From positions 1,027,001 to 1,091,000 of the forward strand of contig NW_027305496.1 of NCBI RefSeq assembly GCF_039555335.1: a stretch of 64,000 nt of DNA. Direction: 5' to 3'. Below are positions 20,569 through 32,228 of this stretch, one piece after another. Positions within the stretch are counted from its first letter, which is position 1; the number at the start of each line of letters is the position of its first letter. Under the pieces are notes generated by a model. That model ran no database searches and was not told the DNA's origin. It saw only the letters and a program-made list of their open reading frames with translations. This DNA is from Amphiura filiformis (lineage: Eukaryota; Echinodermata; Ophiuroidea; Amphilepidida; Amphiuridae). A program made the position numbers and the translations under genes.

Positions 20569-23500
20569 CTGGAATGTAAAATTAGAACAGATGATGTAAG
20601 TCACGGTAGACGCCTAATGCGGTTTCGTGTTTCGTATGCCACTGCCGCTTACAGCTGACCGGTGTATATACCGCACGCGCGTTGCAAGGGCACAATCAAG
20701 GCTTGTCAGTGTGGCTGAATGCATACGTTACACCGTTGAGGCTGTGGGTTGAGGCTTTATGGCCTGAATATAAAAGTAATCTGATATTACTAATTGCTCC
20801 CTTCAAGCTATATTTATTTGTGATATTTCAAGCTACCTTAATCGTTTTTACATTTGATTATTTTTTGCGGTTAAAATGTGAAAACATGTGGGTTTGAATG
20901 ACATGAGTTATAAGGTTACGGCCGCAGTAGAAACTGAATAATACTCAAGTTCTTATTTTCTATCGCTCCAAGTTTTATACCAAAAAGTCAATTTCCAGAT
21001 TTTTTGGAGTCTTATTTTCTGCATAGCATCTAAAAGACACAACACATACTGAAATAATATCAAAAAGTGCATTTAGGTCTATATATTGTTGGCTTACCCA
21101 TGCTGCCTCGGTACATGTCAAAGTTCACTCTACTTTCAAGATCTCGACTCATGCTCTGTTTATGACTCTGCCAATCGTCATCAGATTTATGTTCGAAACC
21201 TAATGCGGTTTGGACCATGATGTGTAAGTAGGCTGGTAAAATATGCACCCCGGGGTTGACAATACCTGAAAAGAGAATTCGCCGGCTGTATTCAATAGTG
21301 GCGTATAGTGAGGCATCGCGAATAAACAACTTTTCGAGAAAATCGGACTTGAAGAAATAGCAATTTAAAATCGAGTTGTGTAAATCAGACATTCATCATA
21401 TTTTGAAAATGATGTGAAATTTCGGTAGTTAATAGAGTTTATTTCTATATATTTTTCAAAGTAAATAAATACATCATATTGTTGTCAAACTGACAACAAT
21501 AAGTATAAAACTATACGTCACTATGGAAAACACGCACAACGCAATACCCTAACCTAATGTTAACCGTACCTTTCGTCGTCTTCATTCCATAGTGGCGTAT
21601 AGGTCACGATACGTCACTATGACATGTAGCGAGGTATACGCCACTATGACATACAAAGTTTTTCATTTTTGCCGATATTTCTTAATTATAAAATGTGTAT
21701 AAAAAGTGGCGTATGGTCGATACGCCACTATGGAATACAAAAAATGTCACTTTGTAACTATACGCCACATTTAATTAATTAATTACTAATTAATTAGCTA
21801 ATTATGACTGATGAGACTCAGAAAAAATGAAAGAAAACATCATTAAAAACATATGTGCCAATTTTCAAAAAAATTACCAAAAATCACTATACGCCACTAT
21901 GGAATACAGCCGACGAATTATAGAAATTTAGCGTAAGAAAAGTTTTGGCTTTTCGAAACTTACTTTGTAAACCGAAAAACGTGTTTAACAAATTGGGCTG
22001 ATTCATTTGAAATGGAATTTCTACATAGGGAGTGTGAATTTCAAATCAGGTTACATAATGGGTGATTCCTTTCGAAATCTATACGGTCTTGCGCCGTTAG
22101 TTGGGACCCCTTTCGGTAACACATGGAAATTTTGAAAATTACAATGGCTTTCATCTTGCAGCTAAGTAACATCTTACTTGATGAGCCTTGATTGCCTTTC
22201 CTGAGCAATTTGACACCTTTTTAATGAAAATCGGCCAAGAAATGAGCTGGTGCTGGCCAAAAGTTAGGGGGGGGGGGTCTCAAAAATTTTGTTTTTTTTA
22301 ATAAAATGATGTTAATTTCTTATTTTAAAGCTTTTTATTTCATTTTGTTGTCTATTTATGTGTATTTGAGGTCTGTTGATCCAGAAATTGTGTTTTCATG
22401 ACACATGGACTATCCCATTTCTTTAAAATTAACTTTTAAAAGTGTGAAAATGGCTCCCTAGCCACCGGCTCCCTAGCCACCACCGCAATCACCAATTCAT
22501 TAATTACTTAATCCTAATTAAAACTGAAACAATATGAACCAATTTTATTTATTGCTATGAAAAGAGTATAGATTACTCTTTAAAATGACACCAAATTTAT
22601 TATTGTAAGACAAGTATTATGGAAATTATGACATCATAAACATCACTTAAGGTGGAAAAGTGTTACTCCACCGCCATATTAGGTATCCCAACTCATGGCG
22701 CACGACCATACACCTTGTGTGGGAGAATAAGGTAATGATTTCCATAGGGGTATGTGAATTTCAACTGGAATAGCACATATAGCTTCAAACGACCCAACAT
22801 TAAAATGTTCTTAACTTGTTCTTGCAATTTCTAAGTGCCCATTTGTTTTGTTTTAGCAAAACGTTTGGCAGTTGCAGGGTAATCACGATGTCCAAAAATA
22901 GAGGTTTATTTTCCCATAAAGAGTCATGTCTTATGTTAAATATGTTGAAAGAAAACAGGATAATTGAGTACGTCCACGCATCACACCGGAGATCTCTGGT
23001 TTACGTTTATTTCGTTTGAATGCAATTTTATAGTTCTGTCGCTAGCGGCGGGCAACTGTCTTTGAACCAATGAACATCGGTAGTATTACGGTCAGTGTGT
23101 AAGAGGTCGCTGAAAAGAATAAAAATGAGCTATTTTCCCAAACGGTGGGGGAACGCATTCACCACCACCCCACGGGATTGACGCTCGTGCCTCATTGTTG
23201 AACAAATACTTGTCGCGGTTTATTACCATAATTATACCTATAGGGGAAAGTGGGGTAATGTCGGACTGTGGGGAATCCCGGACACATCGATTGCAGCTAA
23301 ACGGAGAAGGGTGGTACTATTATACTACCTTAGGGTATTAGCTACCTCAAGGTGTACCTGACGTGTACTACTACCAGCGCTTTGGGTCTCGTATTTCTTT
23401 GTGAAAATTACGGAAAAACAGAAATTGTCATTTTTGACTTTTTATCTGAAAAGTGATTTATTAGCTGGGTGACAGTTAATGCGACAAGGGACACAGATAA

Positions 23501-23867
23501 AGTATGGATGAAAATTATGTTTGATACTTGATTGTTAGCTGAATGTATGAATTTTGGTATCTTAAAATGGATTAGTAGAACAAGCACTGAAAAAATAAAT
23601 CGGGACCGTGAGGGGTAATCCCGGACACACATACGTCTCTATACAGATGGGGTAATGCCGGACGCTTAATTTCTTTCTGCAACCATAATGGGCCGCAATA
23701 TATCACTAACCGCATAGTCCGAGGCAAGGTTCATTATTGTCAGGGTTAGGGTCTTAGGGTTAGGGTCTTATGGTTAGGGTTAGGGTTAGGGTTAGGGTTA
23801 GGGGTTAGGGGTTAGGGTTAGGGTTAGGGTTAGGGTTAGGGTTAGGGTTAGGGTTTAGGGTTTAGGG

Positions 23868-23908
<41 letters not shown>

Positions 23909-26900
23909 GGTAAGGGTTAGGGTTAGGGTTAGGGATTAGGGTTAGGATTATATTCGTATTTATTCGTACTAATATACTAGTAATAGTATATTGTGTGTAT
24001 GCAGTTTATTCCGTAATCAATAAGTATCATAAACAAACACCTTTCTGGCACAACGAATCATAGCACAGTCGTGTAGGCATTAGACTATGGATATATAGAT
24101 TGTGGGTTCGAACCCCAGGTAAACCGTTATAGAATTTTAATTCTATCTATTTCTTTTTATTTTATTAAGTAAGAGGAAATAATAATGGTAATAAACTCGT
24201 GTTATATCTAGCCTCATAGGCCTATAATTACATGTATGTACTATGTGTTATCGCATTGCGGCCCATTATGGTTGCAGAAAGAAATAACGCATGCCGGACA
24301 CTTGTCATTTCGAAAATATAGACAACAACAACAGCCCCCATAGTTGTATGCTTGAGGTAACAGAAGTACCTAATACATTCTAGGGGATTATCATCCTACT
24401 CCACTTTCCCTCTTAGCAACAATCATGTGTCCGGGTTACCCCGTGTCCGGCATTACCCCATCATTTTTTTACCATTTTGTTTTTTAATTATAACTTATTA
24501 ACTATAGATGTTGAGTTATTAAAAACTGGTTACTAGTTAGAACATTACTCCTACTTTGCTTCGATATGATTTTCACTGATGAACTTTTTTTAATCTTGTA
24601 CCTGTGTAGCCTTAACGAAAGGTGCCCGGGATTACCCTACTTTCCCCTACGGAATGGTCCAAAAAGAACTTTTTGAAAGCTTACTTTCTCGGAGTTTAGA
24701 GCAGCTATTTCCAATGTTAATAAATATGTTAAATATATATTTTTCAAATAATATGTTGAAGAAAAGAGAGTCAAAGAAGCTTAATTAACAAAATGGCAGT
24801 AGTTTTACGTCAGTGGGTCGAAAATCACTTGTCCACGCGTAATTCTTTTTCTCTCATTGTTTCACCGCATATTCTTAGAAAGATATATATTTAGAACATA
24901 TAACACTTTTGAACATAGCTTCAAGTTCCAAGAAATTAGCCTTCCAAATTGGGTAAAGTTCTTTTTGGACCACACTGAATTGCTATTGTCTTAAAGAGTC
25001 ATTTACCTTGTTCAACTTTATTCGCTTTGAAAAACCGAGCTCGGGTAACCTCCAACGGCTTGAAGATGCCATTGATCAGTGGCTCCCAATTATCGTTATA
25101 ATCTCCTTCGATTTTCATTAACACGTCATCCCGAGGAGCAAATTGAATCTTGGATGGTAGCTTCTTGGATTGAGACAGAAGAGTTTCAAGATACATTGGT
25201 CCATTACCTTTTGAAATAAACATGACGTCATCTTAGTAACGATAGACACTACACTCATAGAAATTGTTCGTTGGCATTACTCAGTAAGTTGATGTAAGTC
25301 GTTGCGTCAACTTTCCGAGTAATGCCAACGCGTACAGTTTTGAGTAACGCTGACTCGATATCATTATGTTGGTCGCACTCATTTGCACTTACTTTATTGA
25401 GTTGTTACAACTCAGAAAACTAGCTTAGGTTAGCAACATTTTCTAGAGGTGTGCTATAGTATACAAAATTGTGCACTGATTACAAAAATAAATATTTGAA
25501 TAGAATACTGCTAATTGTGCAGAAAATGATCCAATTAGGCCTACGTGAATTAAGTAACAACGTACCAAATTGGAATAACTCAAAACAATAAGTACCAGTA
25601 ACTTAATATGAACGAGTTACATCAACTTACATGTTGAGTTACAATAATTCAACTGATTGGTTCTTTGAACCTTGTTTATTTTTCTAAGTTCCCTGAACTT
25701 GAATTCAGAAGTTGGCATTACTTAAAAAGTTGACGCAACGACTTACATCAACTTTTTAAGTAATGCCAACAAAGTTGATTAGTTGACAGAACTTTTGCAG
25801 CTTTTTCAGCATTTTTAAGTTTGGATAACTAAAATGAATTTTGTTTTCGCAACTTTTACACTATTTTTGAGTTGTCCAAACTTAATCCCTTTGAATTGCG
25901 CCAACAAGGCGAACAAGTCATTTCTATGAGTGTACAAACACATCACAATATCCCTCTCCTTACGAGATAATAACACAAAATTTAACTGCGCATTTTGATG
26001 CCTCATTTGTCTTTATAGGTTACGTGTTGCCATAGTAACCCTTTGAATGAAAAATATTCAGAATTTGCAACTAAGCTTACTCATGGTACTTATAGCATGC
26101 TAACTTGAAGCGCACGCACACGCGCATATATCTCTAATAATGTACATACAGGTGCAAATCTCCAAAGTGTACATGCAGGTGCAAATCGACACTGTGGTGT
26201 AAGTCAGTCTGGGGTCCCGCCTCCACGTACGCTATTTTGCATGTAGAGCGAAATTCACTTCCCGATTAGGATTACCACAATGTTGCACCAAAATGGGTCG
26301 AATGGTCGATCCTTCATGTAATTATTTCGTGTAAGCTAATCCTAACCCTAACCCTAATTTTGTATATAATTACATGAAGGAGTAGTAACCCAAAAATGGC
26401 ATGGTAAAAGTTGTTGACAAACTTTTACATAGATTGTGTATAATTTATATTACATCGTTTTTTTTTTTTTTTTTGTTTTTTTTTTTTTTTACAAAACGTG
26501 AGAGTATGTCTCTGTGTAAATAACGGATATCAGTGTTACATGCCTATACATGCAGTTGCACGGTGAAAGATGCGTCACGAGGGGCGAGTTTTCATCTTAG
26601 TCCTCAAACCAAGATCTGATATGTTTTTGCAATTCAATACTGCATGCTCTTATCTGATTTTCCTTTATAAACACGCGAAAGGTACCGCTAAAAAAAAAAA
26701 AAAAATGTCTACATCTGATATACCTTGTTTTTCTGGAGTCAAAAATTTAGTTGACATGTGAAGAGGAAAGCTCCAATGATTAGCAGACTCATCTACAGCT
26801 ATGACTCGTCGCTGTAAATCTTCACAGTGGAGTCGGTAAACCTAGATAAAAATGAGCGAAGAATTACAATTAAAATTACATTTATCTCTAACCGACAGTA

Positions 26901-27582
26901 CTTGAAGGAAAGTGAAGAGACAGTAAAAACAACGGATAACACTTATAAACACTAAAACGCGTATATATCCTACACGTAAAAGTATAGGAGCCGTTGATAC
27001 GTTTAACACTATAGAAGGATTTATTGATAGATTAGTAACACTTAAATATGTTTACATCGGCAATATAAAAGGTGTTAGAGTGTTTATATTTTAATACAAA
27101 TACCTCATAAACGTGTTACAGTGTTAGTCATAGGCCTGTGCAAGGGCTCCTATACTTTTACGTGTAAAATACAAAAATAAACGTATTTTAGTGTTTATTA
27201 AGTGTTATCCGAAAAAAACGATGACTTGTTTTTCACATAGATCCCTACTGACGAAGACTACATGACCCATACTTTTATAGTATACTTCCATAGAAGTGTG
27301 TGTTTTTTTTTTTGGGGGGAGGGGGCAAAGTTTTTTGTTTGTTTGTTAATGGGCGAAGTTTAAAAAACAAATCCCATGCCACGCCTCTCCTCTCCCCCAT
27401 GAAAATAAAATAGTTCGCCCCTAACGTACCTCTTCTACTCCAAACACTTCTGTATCAGAGTCTCCTCTCCAGCCGCTTTTGATTTTAATCAACAGCGGAA
27501 AATCCAACTTTCCAGGAAGATCCCGCAGAAAGACACACTCACTAGACCATTGAATCTCCGATCCATCTGATGTGCACGACAT
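18971..27582 (-). CDS. CABIT-domain adaptor protein (GAREM/THEMIS-like)
   Basis: Five coding exons join in phase on the minus strand: 27582-27430, 26841-26724, 25207-25007, 21265-21098, 20568-18971, giving 745 residues. The chosen start (MSCTSDGSEIQWSS) is 16 nt inside an exon that begins after TTATTTTGTAG, so an upstream 5' UTR exon is likely. Residues ~10-190 look like one CABIT module: IQWSSECVFLRDLP at the start, RRVIAVDESANHWSFPLHMS ahead of LETLLSQSKKLP (the 'IPL...F...' then 'LP' layout of GAREM and THEMIS), and VNPGVHILPAYLHIMVQTAL at the end. Family members are cytoplasmic adaptors downstream of tyrosine kinases. A basic stretch (RKTRRKSK) is followed by VDLYEEI and a 500-residue polar, probably disordered tail. 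No SAM domain is seen. The gene runs toward the receptor's 3' end. Confidence 0.8.
21098..21265 (-). CDS. CABIT gene exon 4
   Basis: 168 nt, phase 1-1, between GAATTCTCTTTTCAG and GTAAGC. It encodes VNPGVHILPAYLHIMVQTAL and ends VNFDMYRGSM. The acceptor tract overlaps the end of the inverted-repeat element at 21276-21919. Confidence 0.78.
21276..21919. mobile_element. TIR element rich in TACGCCACTATGG words
   Basis: Ends CGGCTGTATTC.ATAGTGG and inverted CCACTATGGAATACAGCCG. Inside, 'ATACGCCACTATG' or its complement recurs at least six times. 644 bp, in intron 3 of the CABIT gene. Confidence 0.78.
21920..23242. other. CABIT intron, no gene recognised
   Basis: AT-rich, with a G run at 22267 and no recognisable coding or repeat structure beyond the short shared words near 22040 and 22750. 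Confidence 0.45.
23735..23950 (+). repeat. Interstitial (TTAGGG)n array
   Basis: About 33 TTAGGG units with occasional TTTAGGG, GGTTAGG and TTATGG variants. Centred inside the TIR element above. Confidence 0.95.
24075..24165 (+). mobile_element. tRNA-like SINE fragment
   Basis: GTGTAGGCATTAGACTATGG followed by TGTGGGTTCGAACCCCAGG (B box) and a TAGAATTTTAATTCTA tail, a tail also seen in the copy at 54885. It lies inside the TIR element at 23243-24647. Confidence 0.5.
24656..24971. mobile_element. Short TIR element
   Basis: GGTCCAAAAAGAACTTT at the left and the exact inverted copy at the right; 316 bp. It begins 8 bp after the previous element. Confidence 0.82.
25007..25207 (-). CDS. CABIT gene exon 3
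   Basis: 201 nt, phase 1-1, between TTTCAAAAG and GTAAAT. It encodes GNGPMYLETLLSQSKKLPSK through FFKANKVEQ. A foldback element (25252-25932) lies 45 bp upstream in the intron. Confidence 0.78.
25252..25932. mobile_element. TA-flanked TIR element with internal hairpins
   Basis: CACTCATAGAAAT at both ends in inverted orientation, TA on each side. Inside are two stem-loops (25275-25332, 25703-25772) built on GTTGGCATTACT / AGTAATGCCAAC with a shared GTTGCGTCAACTT core. It sits in CABIT intron 2. Confidence 0.78.
26457..26491. repeat. Poly(T) tract
   Basis: Two T runs separated by one G. Short CCCTAA repeats occur at 26339-26356. Confidence 0.9.
26724..26841 (-). CDS. CABIT gene exon 2
   Basis: 118 nt, phase 0 to 1, between TTTTTATCTAG and GTATAT. 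It encodes VYRLHCEDLQRRVIAVDESA and WSFPLHMSTKF, the most recognisable CABIT strand pair. It is too short to stand out as an ORF. Confidence 0.77.
26933..27211. mobile_element. TIR element in CABIT intron 1
   Basis: CGGATAACACTTATAAACAC at the left and inverted at the right; inner arms TACACGTAAAAGTATAGGAG also inverted. 279 bp. Confidence 0.8.
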
Positions 27583-27598
27583 TATCGGTATATATCGC
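27430..27598 (-). CDS. CABIT gene exon 1 (coding from 27582)
   Basis: The acceptor TTATTTTGTAG ends at 27599; 51 codons from ATG 27582-27580 end in phase 0 before GTACGT. The frame is also open upstream of the ATG in this exon, so a start on an earlier exon is possible. IQWSSECVFL resembles the start of the GAREM CABIT domain. Confidence 0.72.
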
Positions 27599-27614
27599 CT
27601 ACAAAATAAGGGCA

Positions 27615-27930
27615 TGTAAAAGTAAGAAGAAACAATTTTGCCGCCCCTTCCTTAACAGCCCGAAAAGGTTAACCCAATTTTTTTCACGGTCGTTTGAAAA
27701 AGTGAAGAGCGCAAAAGCAACCTTTTTTCAAAATTTTTTATGCTTTTTCAATTTTTGGCGCCCTTTTTTCTTTGCTAATTCGTTTTGCCGCCCACTTCGT
27801 TTTTGCCGCCCCTGTTTTTGCCGCCCCTCCTTCTTCCGCCGCCCCTTCGTTTTTGCCGCCCCCTACTTTGACCCCGGGGGGCTGGCGCCCCCAAAACCCC
27901 CCCAAAAAAAAAAAATACGCGCATGTATAT
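27615..27930. repeat. CCGCCCC/TTTTGCC low-complexity block
   Basis: Repeats of 'TTTTGCCGCCCC', ending in a CCCCGGGGGGCTGGCGCCCC palindrome. It lies directly upstream of the CABIT first coding exon. Probably remnants of a G/C-run element. Confidence 0.5.
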
Positions 27931-28014
27931 ATTTGCATGTTATTTTGCATCAATCGGAATCATGCTATAGTATATATCTGTATTAACCAATCCTGGCATT
28001 TCAGTCGTTGTAAG

Positions 28015-28214
28015 CCCGGGGGAGGCACTCCCTATCTGAAATGGCAGGGATTTGCCTCGGCCATGTTAAAAGTAGGGTATGAAATTTGATCTTAGGAATG
28101 AAATCCCTGTTTAGGGTGTCGTTTTAGCCAAGGGTAAATCCTTGTTTAGGGTGCTTTTCAAAAGATGATTATCGCGGATGGTGTACAGGCCACAATGGGA
28201 GTGCCCCCCCTGGG
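28015..28214. mobile_element. Short TIR element with G/C-run ends
   Basis: CCCGGGGGAGGCACTCC and inverted GGAGTGCCCCCCCTGGG; an internal 'ccctgtttagggtg' pair. No clear target duplication. Confidence 0.65.
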
Positions 28215-28984
28215 TGTTTAGTACGTCCATGCTTTAATCATGTTAATGTCCTTAAATAGTCTTTGACGTAAAACCGGATGCATCTGACAGACGTCTGTAT
28301 AAATGAACTGTCAGTCATATCAGTGCAGATAAGATGATAAAAATTATACCACAACCAGTAAAAATAGGCCTACTGTAGCTCATGATCCCGGGATCTGAAA
28401 ATACAGGTATTTACAATTTGACAATTTCTTACCGGCCTACCAAAAGAAACAAACCTTTTTTTTTAGTTCAGTTTCACAGCATGATTCACATCAGCATTTT
28501 CGTCAATTGCAGTAAATCTCCAATGGAAAACACTCGATGAAATCATAGACCCTGGATGATGAAATACACGATGTTGGTACACACAGACACAGAGGCCAAA
28601 TAAATCGAAGACAACTGAACTATATCATAGCGTTGAAACTGTAAAATATAATGGAGAAAACTACTCAAAACTGTGCTTTCTTTAGTTGATCCAAGGACGT
28701 GTTTTATGTTCGTTCGCAGGTAATCATGCATGCACTTATGCGCAATGCGAGATATTTTCTGACGTAGTACAATAACAACTTTTATCAATGGAGAGTGAGA
28801 CTAAACAGGTATTGAATGGGTGTCCTCTTTAAGCAGTGACTCGATAAATATTGACACACATTGCATAATTCATTTAAATGACCAAAGGTCATAACAATTG
28901 GAAATGTTTTGTGCCAGCCAGTGTCTCAGATGATTGCCAGGTTTCATTTGATGACTTTATCATTATTTTGTTATTTTGTTAAAA
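28215..28984. other. No gene recognised
   Basis: No conserved coding pattern, no repeat structure seen. The 81-codon frame on the minus strand (28543-28788) has no recognisable domain. Confidence 0.45.
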
Positions 28985-29068
28985 AGAAAGAAAAAAATGA
29001 AAGAATGAATAAAAGAAGAAAGAAAAAAAAAGAAAGAAAGAAAGAAAGAAAAAAGAAAGAAAGAAAAT
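28985..29068 (+). repeat. Degenerate (GAAA)n tract
   Basis: Imperfect AAAG/GAAA repeats. Confidence 0.85.
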
Positions 29069-29469
29069 TATAATTTCTGCTATGCACGCAAATGAGCTGT
29101 GCTTTTAATATCCGCGGCTAATCAATAATGGGTCTGTGACTCCCTTGTCAAACTAATGTGCTCCCTGTAGGATTATGCAGTGACCATGTCCTAAACCATT
29201 CGGTATTAATATGGGTGCTTTATAGTATACGACAGTGCCCAATCAAGGTCTGTCATTAAGTTGTTTTACGAAATAATCTGGTTCCGTAATTCTCTTACCG
29301 GATAACGCTATTTTGGTATGCCTTCGAGTGTCGTATACTTTGTGTGGTGATCGTTTCGATCGTGGATCATTACTCAAGCGAATGATCCTGTTTACATAGA
29401 AAAAGTATGTAACTTCGCTGGCAAAGTCGTTGTTTACATTTGTTGCAATCAAAGTTCGTGAAAAGTCAT

Positions 29470-29656
<187 letters not shown>

Positions 29657-29749
29657 AACACAAAAAAAAAAAAAAAAAAAACCAATAAGGTTAACTCCAG
29701 AAAAAAAAAAAAAGAAAGAAAGAAAGAAACAACACACAAAAAAAACACG

Positions 29750-30586
29750 AAAAAAGCAATACGGTTTGACTCCAGAAGCTATGTGCTATCAGCTTAAGAA
29801 GTAGGGAAACTTTTAATAAACGTTTTTTTTAGCCTTAATAAAACCCTTCACCCTATCCGCGTGAATATTATTAATTCTCTGAACTGAAAACTCACTGGGA
29901 ATGTAGCTATAATATTTATACATACGACGTAATTATATCAAAATTGAAGTTAAACATTAAACATTTCTTGCATTACTGTAAGCATGGTAAGCTGCTAATA
30001 TTCACAGAGAACTAGCGCCGTGCTTCCACTGGTTAACACTTTAATATCAGAATCGTGCTTTCATTGATTAGAACACAAAAGGGTCACTTTTGATTTCCTT
30101 TCTTCCGTAACCGTTTCTTTAATTATCAACCAATTTCAACAAATAAAAATCAGAGCTATATACGTATTGGCTGCTTTTAATTTTGACATACTTGTCTTTA
30201 TTTAGGGTATACAGGGGTGAACACAACTGGTACCATAACTATTTGGCTTACTGTACATTTCGTATGAATCATGCATCATTTCAGATCGACTACACTACCG
30301 GGCTATACTATTTTTAGAGTGCGCTTATTTTGTTTGTTATATACATCCAGACAAGGTATCAAAAATATACCGAATGCAATATACTTTAATCATTTCCAAT
30401 ACCACGATGTTATGTCCCATGTGATATAAATATACACCGAGTGAATATTCACACATGCTATAAGTAATTAAATTTGTATTATTCGCGGCTTCTGAATACT
30501 TGCAGAAAGTAACTACTGCAAACACAACAGTATGCCAACACATAATTTTGTACGTCGAGAGAGATGTGTCAAATGATAAGTATATA
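29750..30586. other. No gene recognised
   Basis: AT-rich sequence without visible exon or repeat structure. Confidence 0.45.
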
Positions 30587-31482
30587 GGGGAGAGCGGGGA
30601 GTATTCGCCCTATTTTTTTTTTCTGACCAGCCTAGCGATGTCAATTTTAAGGTTAGGGATGACCTGATTAGCCTATGTGAAAGCTCTATGACTTAATTAC
30701 CTATATACGACCACAATTTCAGAACTATAGGCCTTACAATAGCAACAGGATAGAGCAAACACACAAAAAATTGCAAAGTGGCGAACTTGCCCCATATTGG
30801 GGCAGGTTCGCCCATATGGTGGGGTAGGTTCACCCTAATCACAAAAAAGGTTTATTTTTTTGCATAGCAATAACATATTAAATGCAAACATTTAGCAAGA
30901 GAATATAGGGCATTCATTCTCATGAGAAGTCACTAAATTTGTTGCATTGTTCGGGTCGGGGTAAAATATAGGGGTCCAAAGTGAGCTTTAAGTACCAAGT
31001 TTACAATTTCGGGGGGATAATGGATTAGGACGCAAACGGTGGTATGAGTAATACTGATACCTCATAACTTTAAAAAAACATGTTTTTCAGTAGTTTTACC
31101 TTAATTAGGCCTATTAATATTTTGCATGATACGCTGATGGGGCATGTCCGCCCTCCTGTTTGGGGTAAGTAAGCCCGGGGAAGATATAGGGCGAACATGC
31201 CCCACCTCAAAAGGGCGAACGTGCCCCTGTGCATATTTTTGTATTTTCTTCAGGGTATGCAAAATACAAATCGAATAAGGAGTGTATAACTGCATTAAAT
31301 CTTTGACAAATGCCACATGTTCCCATCTGTATTTATGTATCAATGATAATACAACATTATTAATGCAAGAAAAATTACCTTTTGGTGTAATTTATTTGTT
31401 TCTTGCAGTTCGATGAACACGTCCCTATATGTCGCGTAGCTAATATGAAACGTTTATCCCCTTCGTACATAATACTGTATAC

Positions 31483-32110
31483 AATTGAATATATGAATAC
31501 AAAAGCCACCTAAGTCCATACTTTGGCCAAATTGAGTTAAGCATGGGAAATTGTTGCTATACATAGGCCTGTCATATGTATGAAAAGAACAACTCAAATT
31601 CATTCTCTGTGTCTATTAAGCATGTGAAAAATAGCATGTATGAAAGAATCACCCAATTCCATGATTTGAGTCTTGTAACACATTGATTGAAATCCATTAT
31701 GTATAAAAGTCCACTTGTAACACATTCATTGCTAGATAGTGACTTTTGAACAAAAATGGGTTTAATAAAGGAAAGTGTGTGGTTTATATTACATGGCAGA
31801 ATGCTTATCAACATTATACATACCTGTGTGCTTTATTTTGTATTATCTTACTAGTGGTAATCTCATTCTAACATTGTTGTCTTTGTATATGATTCAAAAA
31901 ACCACCTAAGTCCAAAATTTAAAATGAACCCCACGAAGTCCCTGAAATGCTAATCGTCATACCTAATACAGGTTAATCCACTTATTTGCACGTAAAACTT
32001 ACCATATTGACCAGGTAAATCTAACTGAAGGAATTAAAATGATACACAGGTTTTTCTCTCAAAATCACTTCCTATGGACTTAGGTGGCTTTTGTATTCAT
32101 GTATTCAATT
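31483..32110. mobile_element. TIR element, family Q copy
   Basis: AATTGAATATATGAATACAA plus AAGCCACCTAAGTCCATA, inverted at the right end. 628 bp, closely matched along its length by 53332-53962. Confidence 0.85.
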
Positions 32111-32228
32111 GTACACATGGACTTCTATTGCTCCCTGTATACCAGGGGAAGCTTATTACTGCAAACAAACACCATGTGCACAATTGTGCATTCATATGCT
32201 ATCCGACAGTGCAGAGCGCCCTCGCCTA

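Larger units (their letters stand above)
23243..24647. mobile_element. TIR element enclosing telomere-type repeats
   Basis: GGGGAAAGTGGGGTAATG opens, its inverted copy ending ATTACCCTACTTTCCCC closes, TA on both sides (23241-23242, 24648-24649). A second inverted pair lies inside (TTTCTTTCTGCAACCATAAT near 23670 and its complement near 24265). 'Cccggacac' words repeat in both arms. Confidence 0.82.

Noticed and set aside
27570..28089. Frames rich in Pro, Ala and Phe upstream of the CABIT gene
   Set aside because: They follow the CCGCCCC low-complexity block, not a conserved protein.
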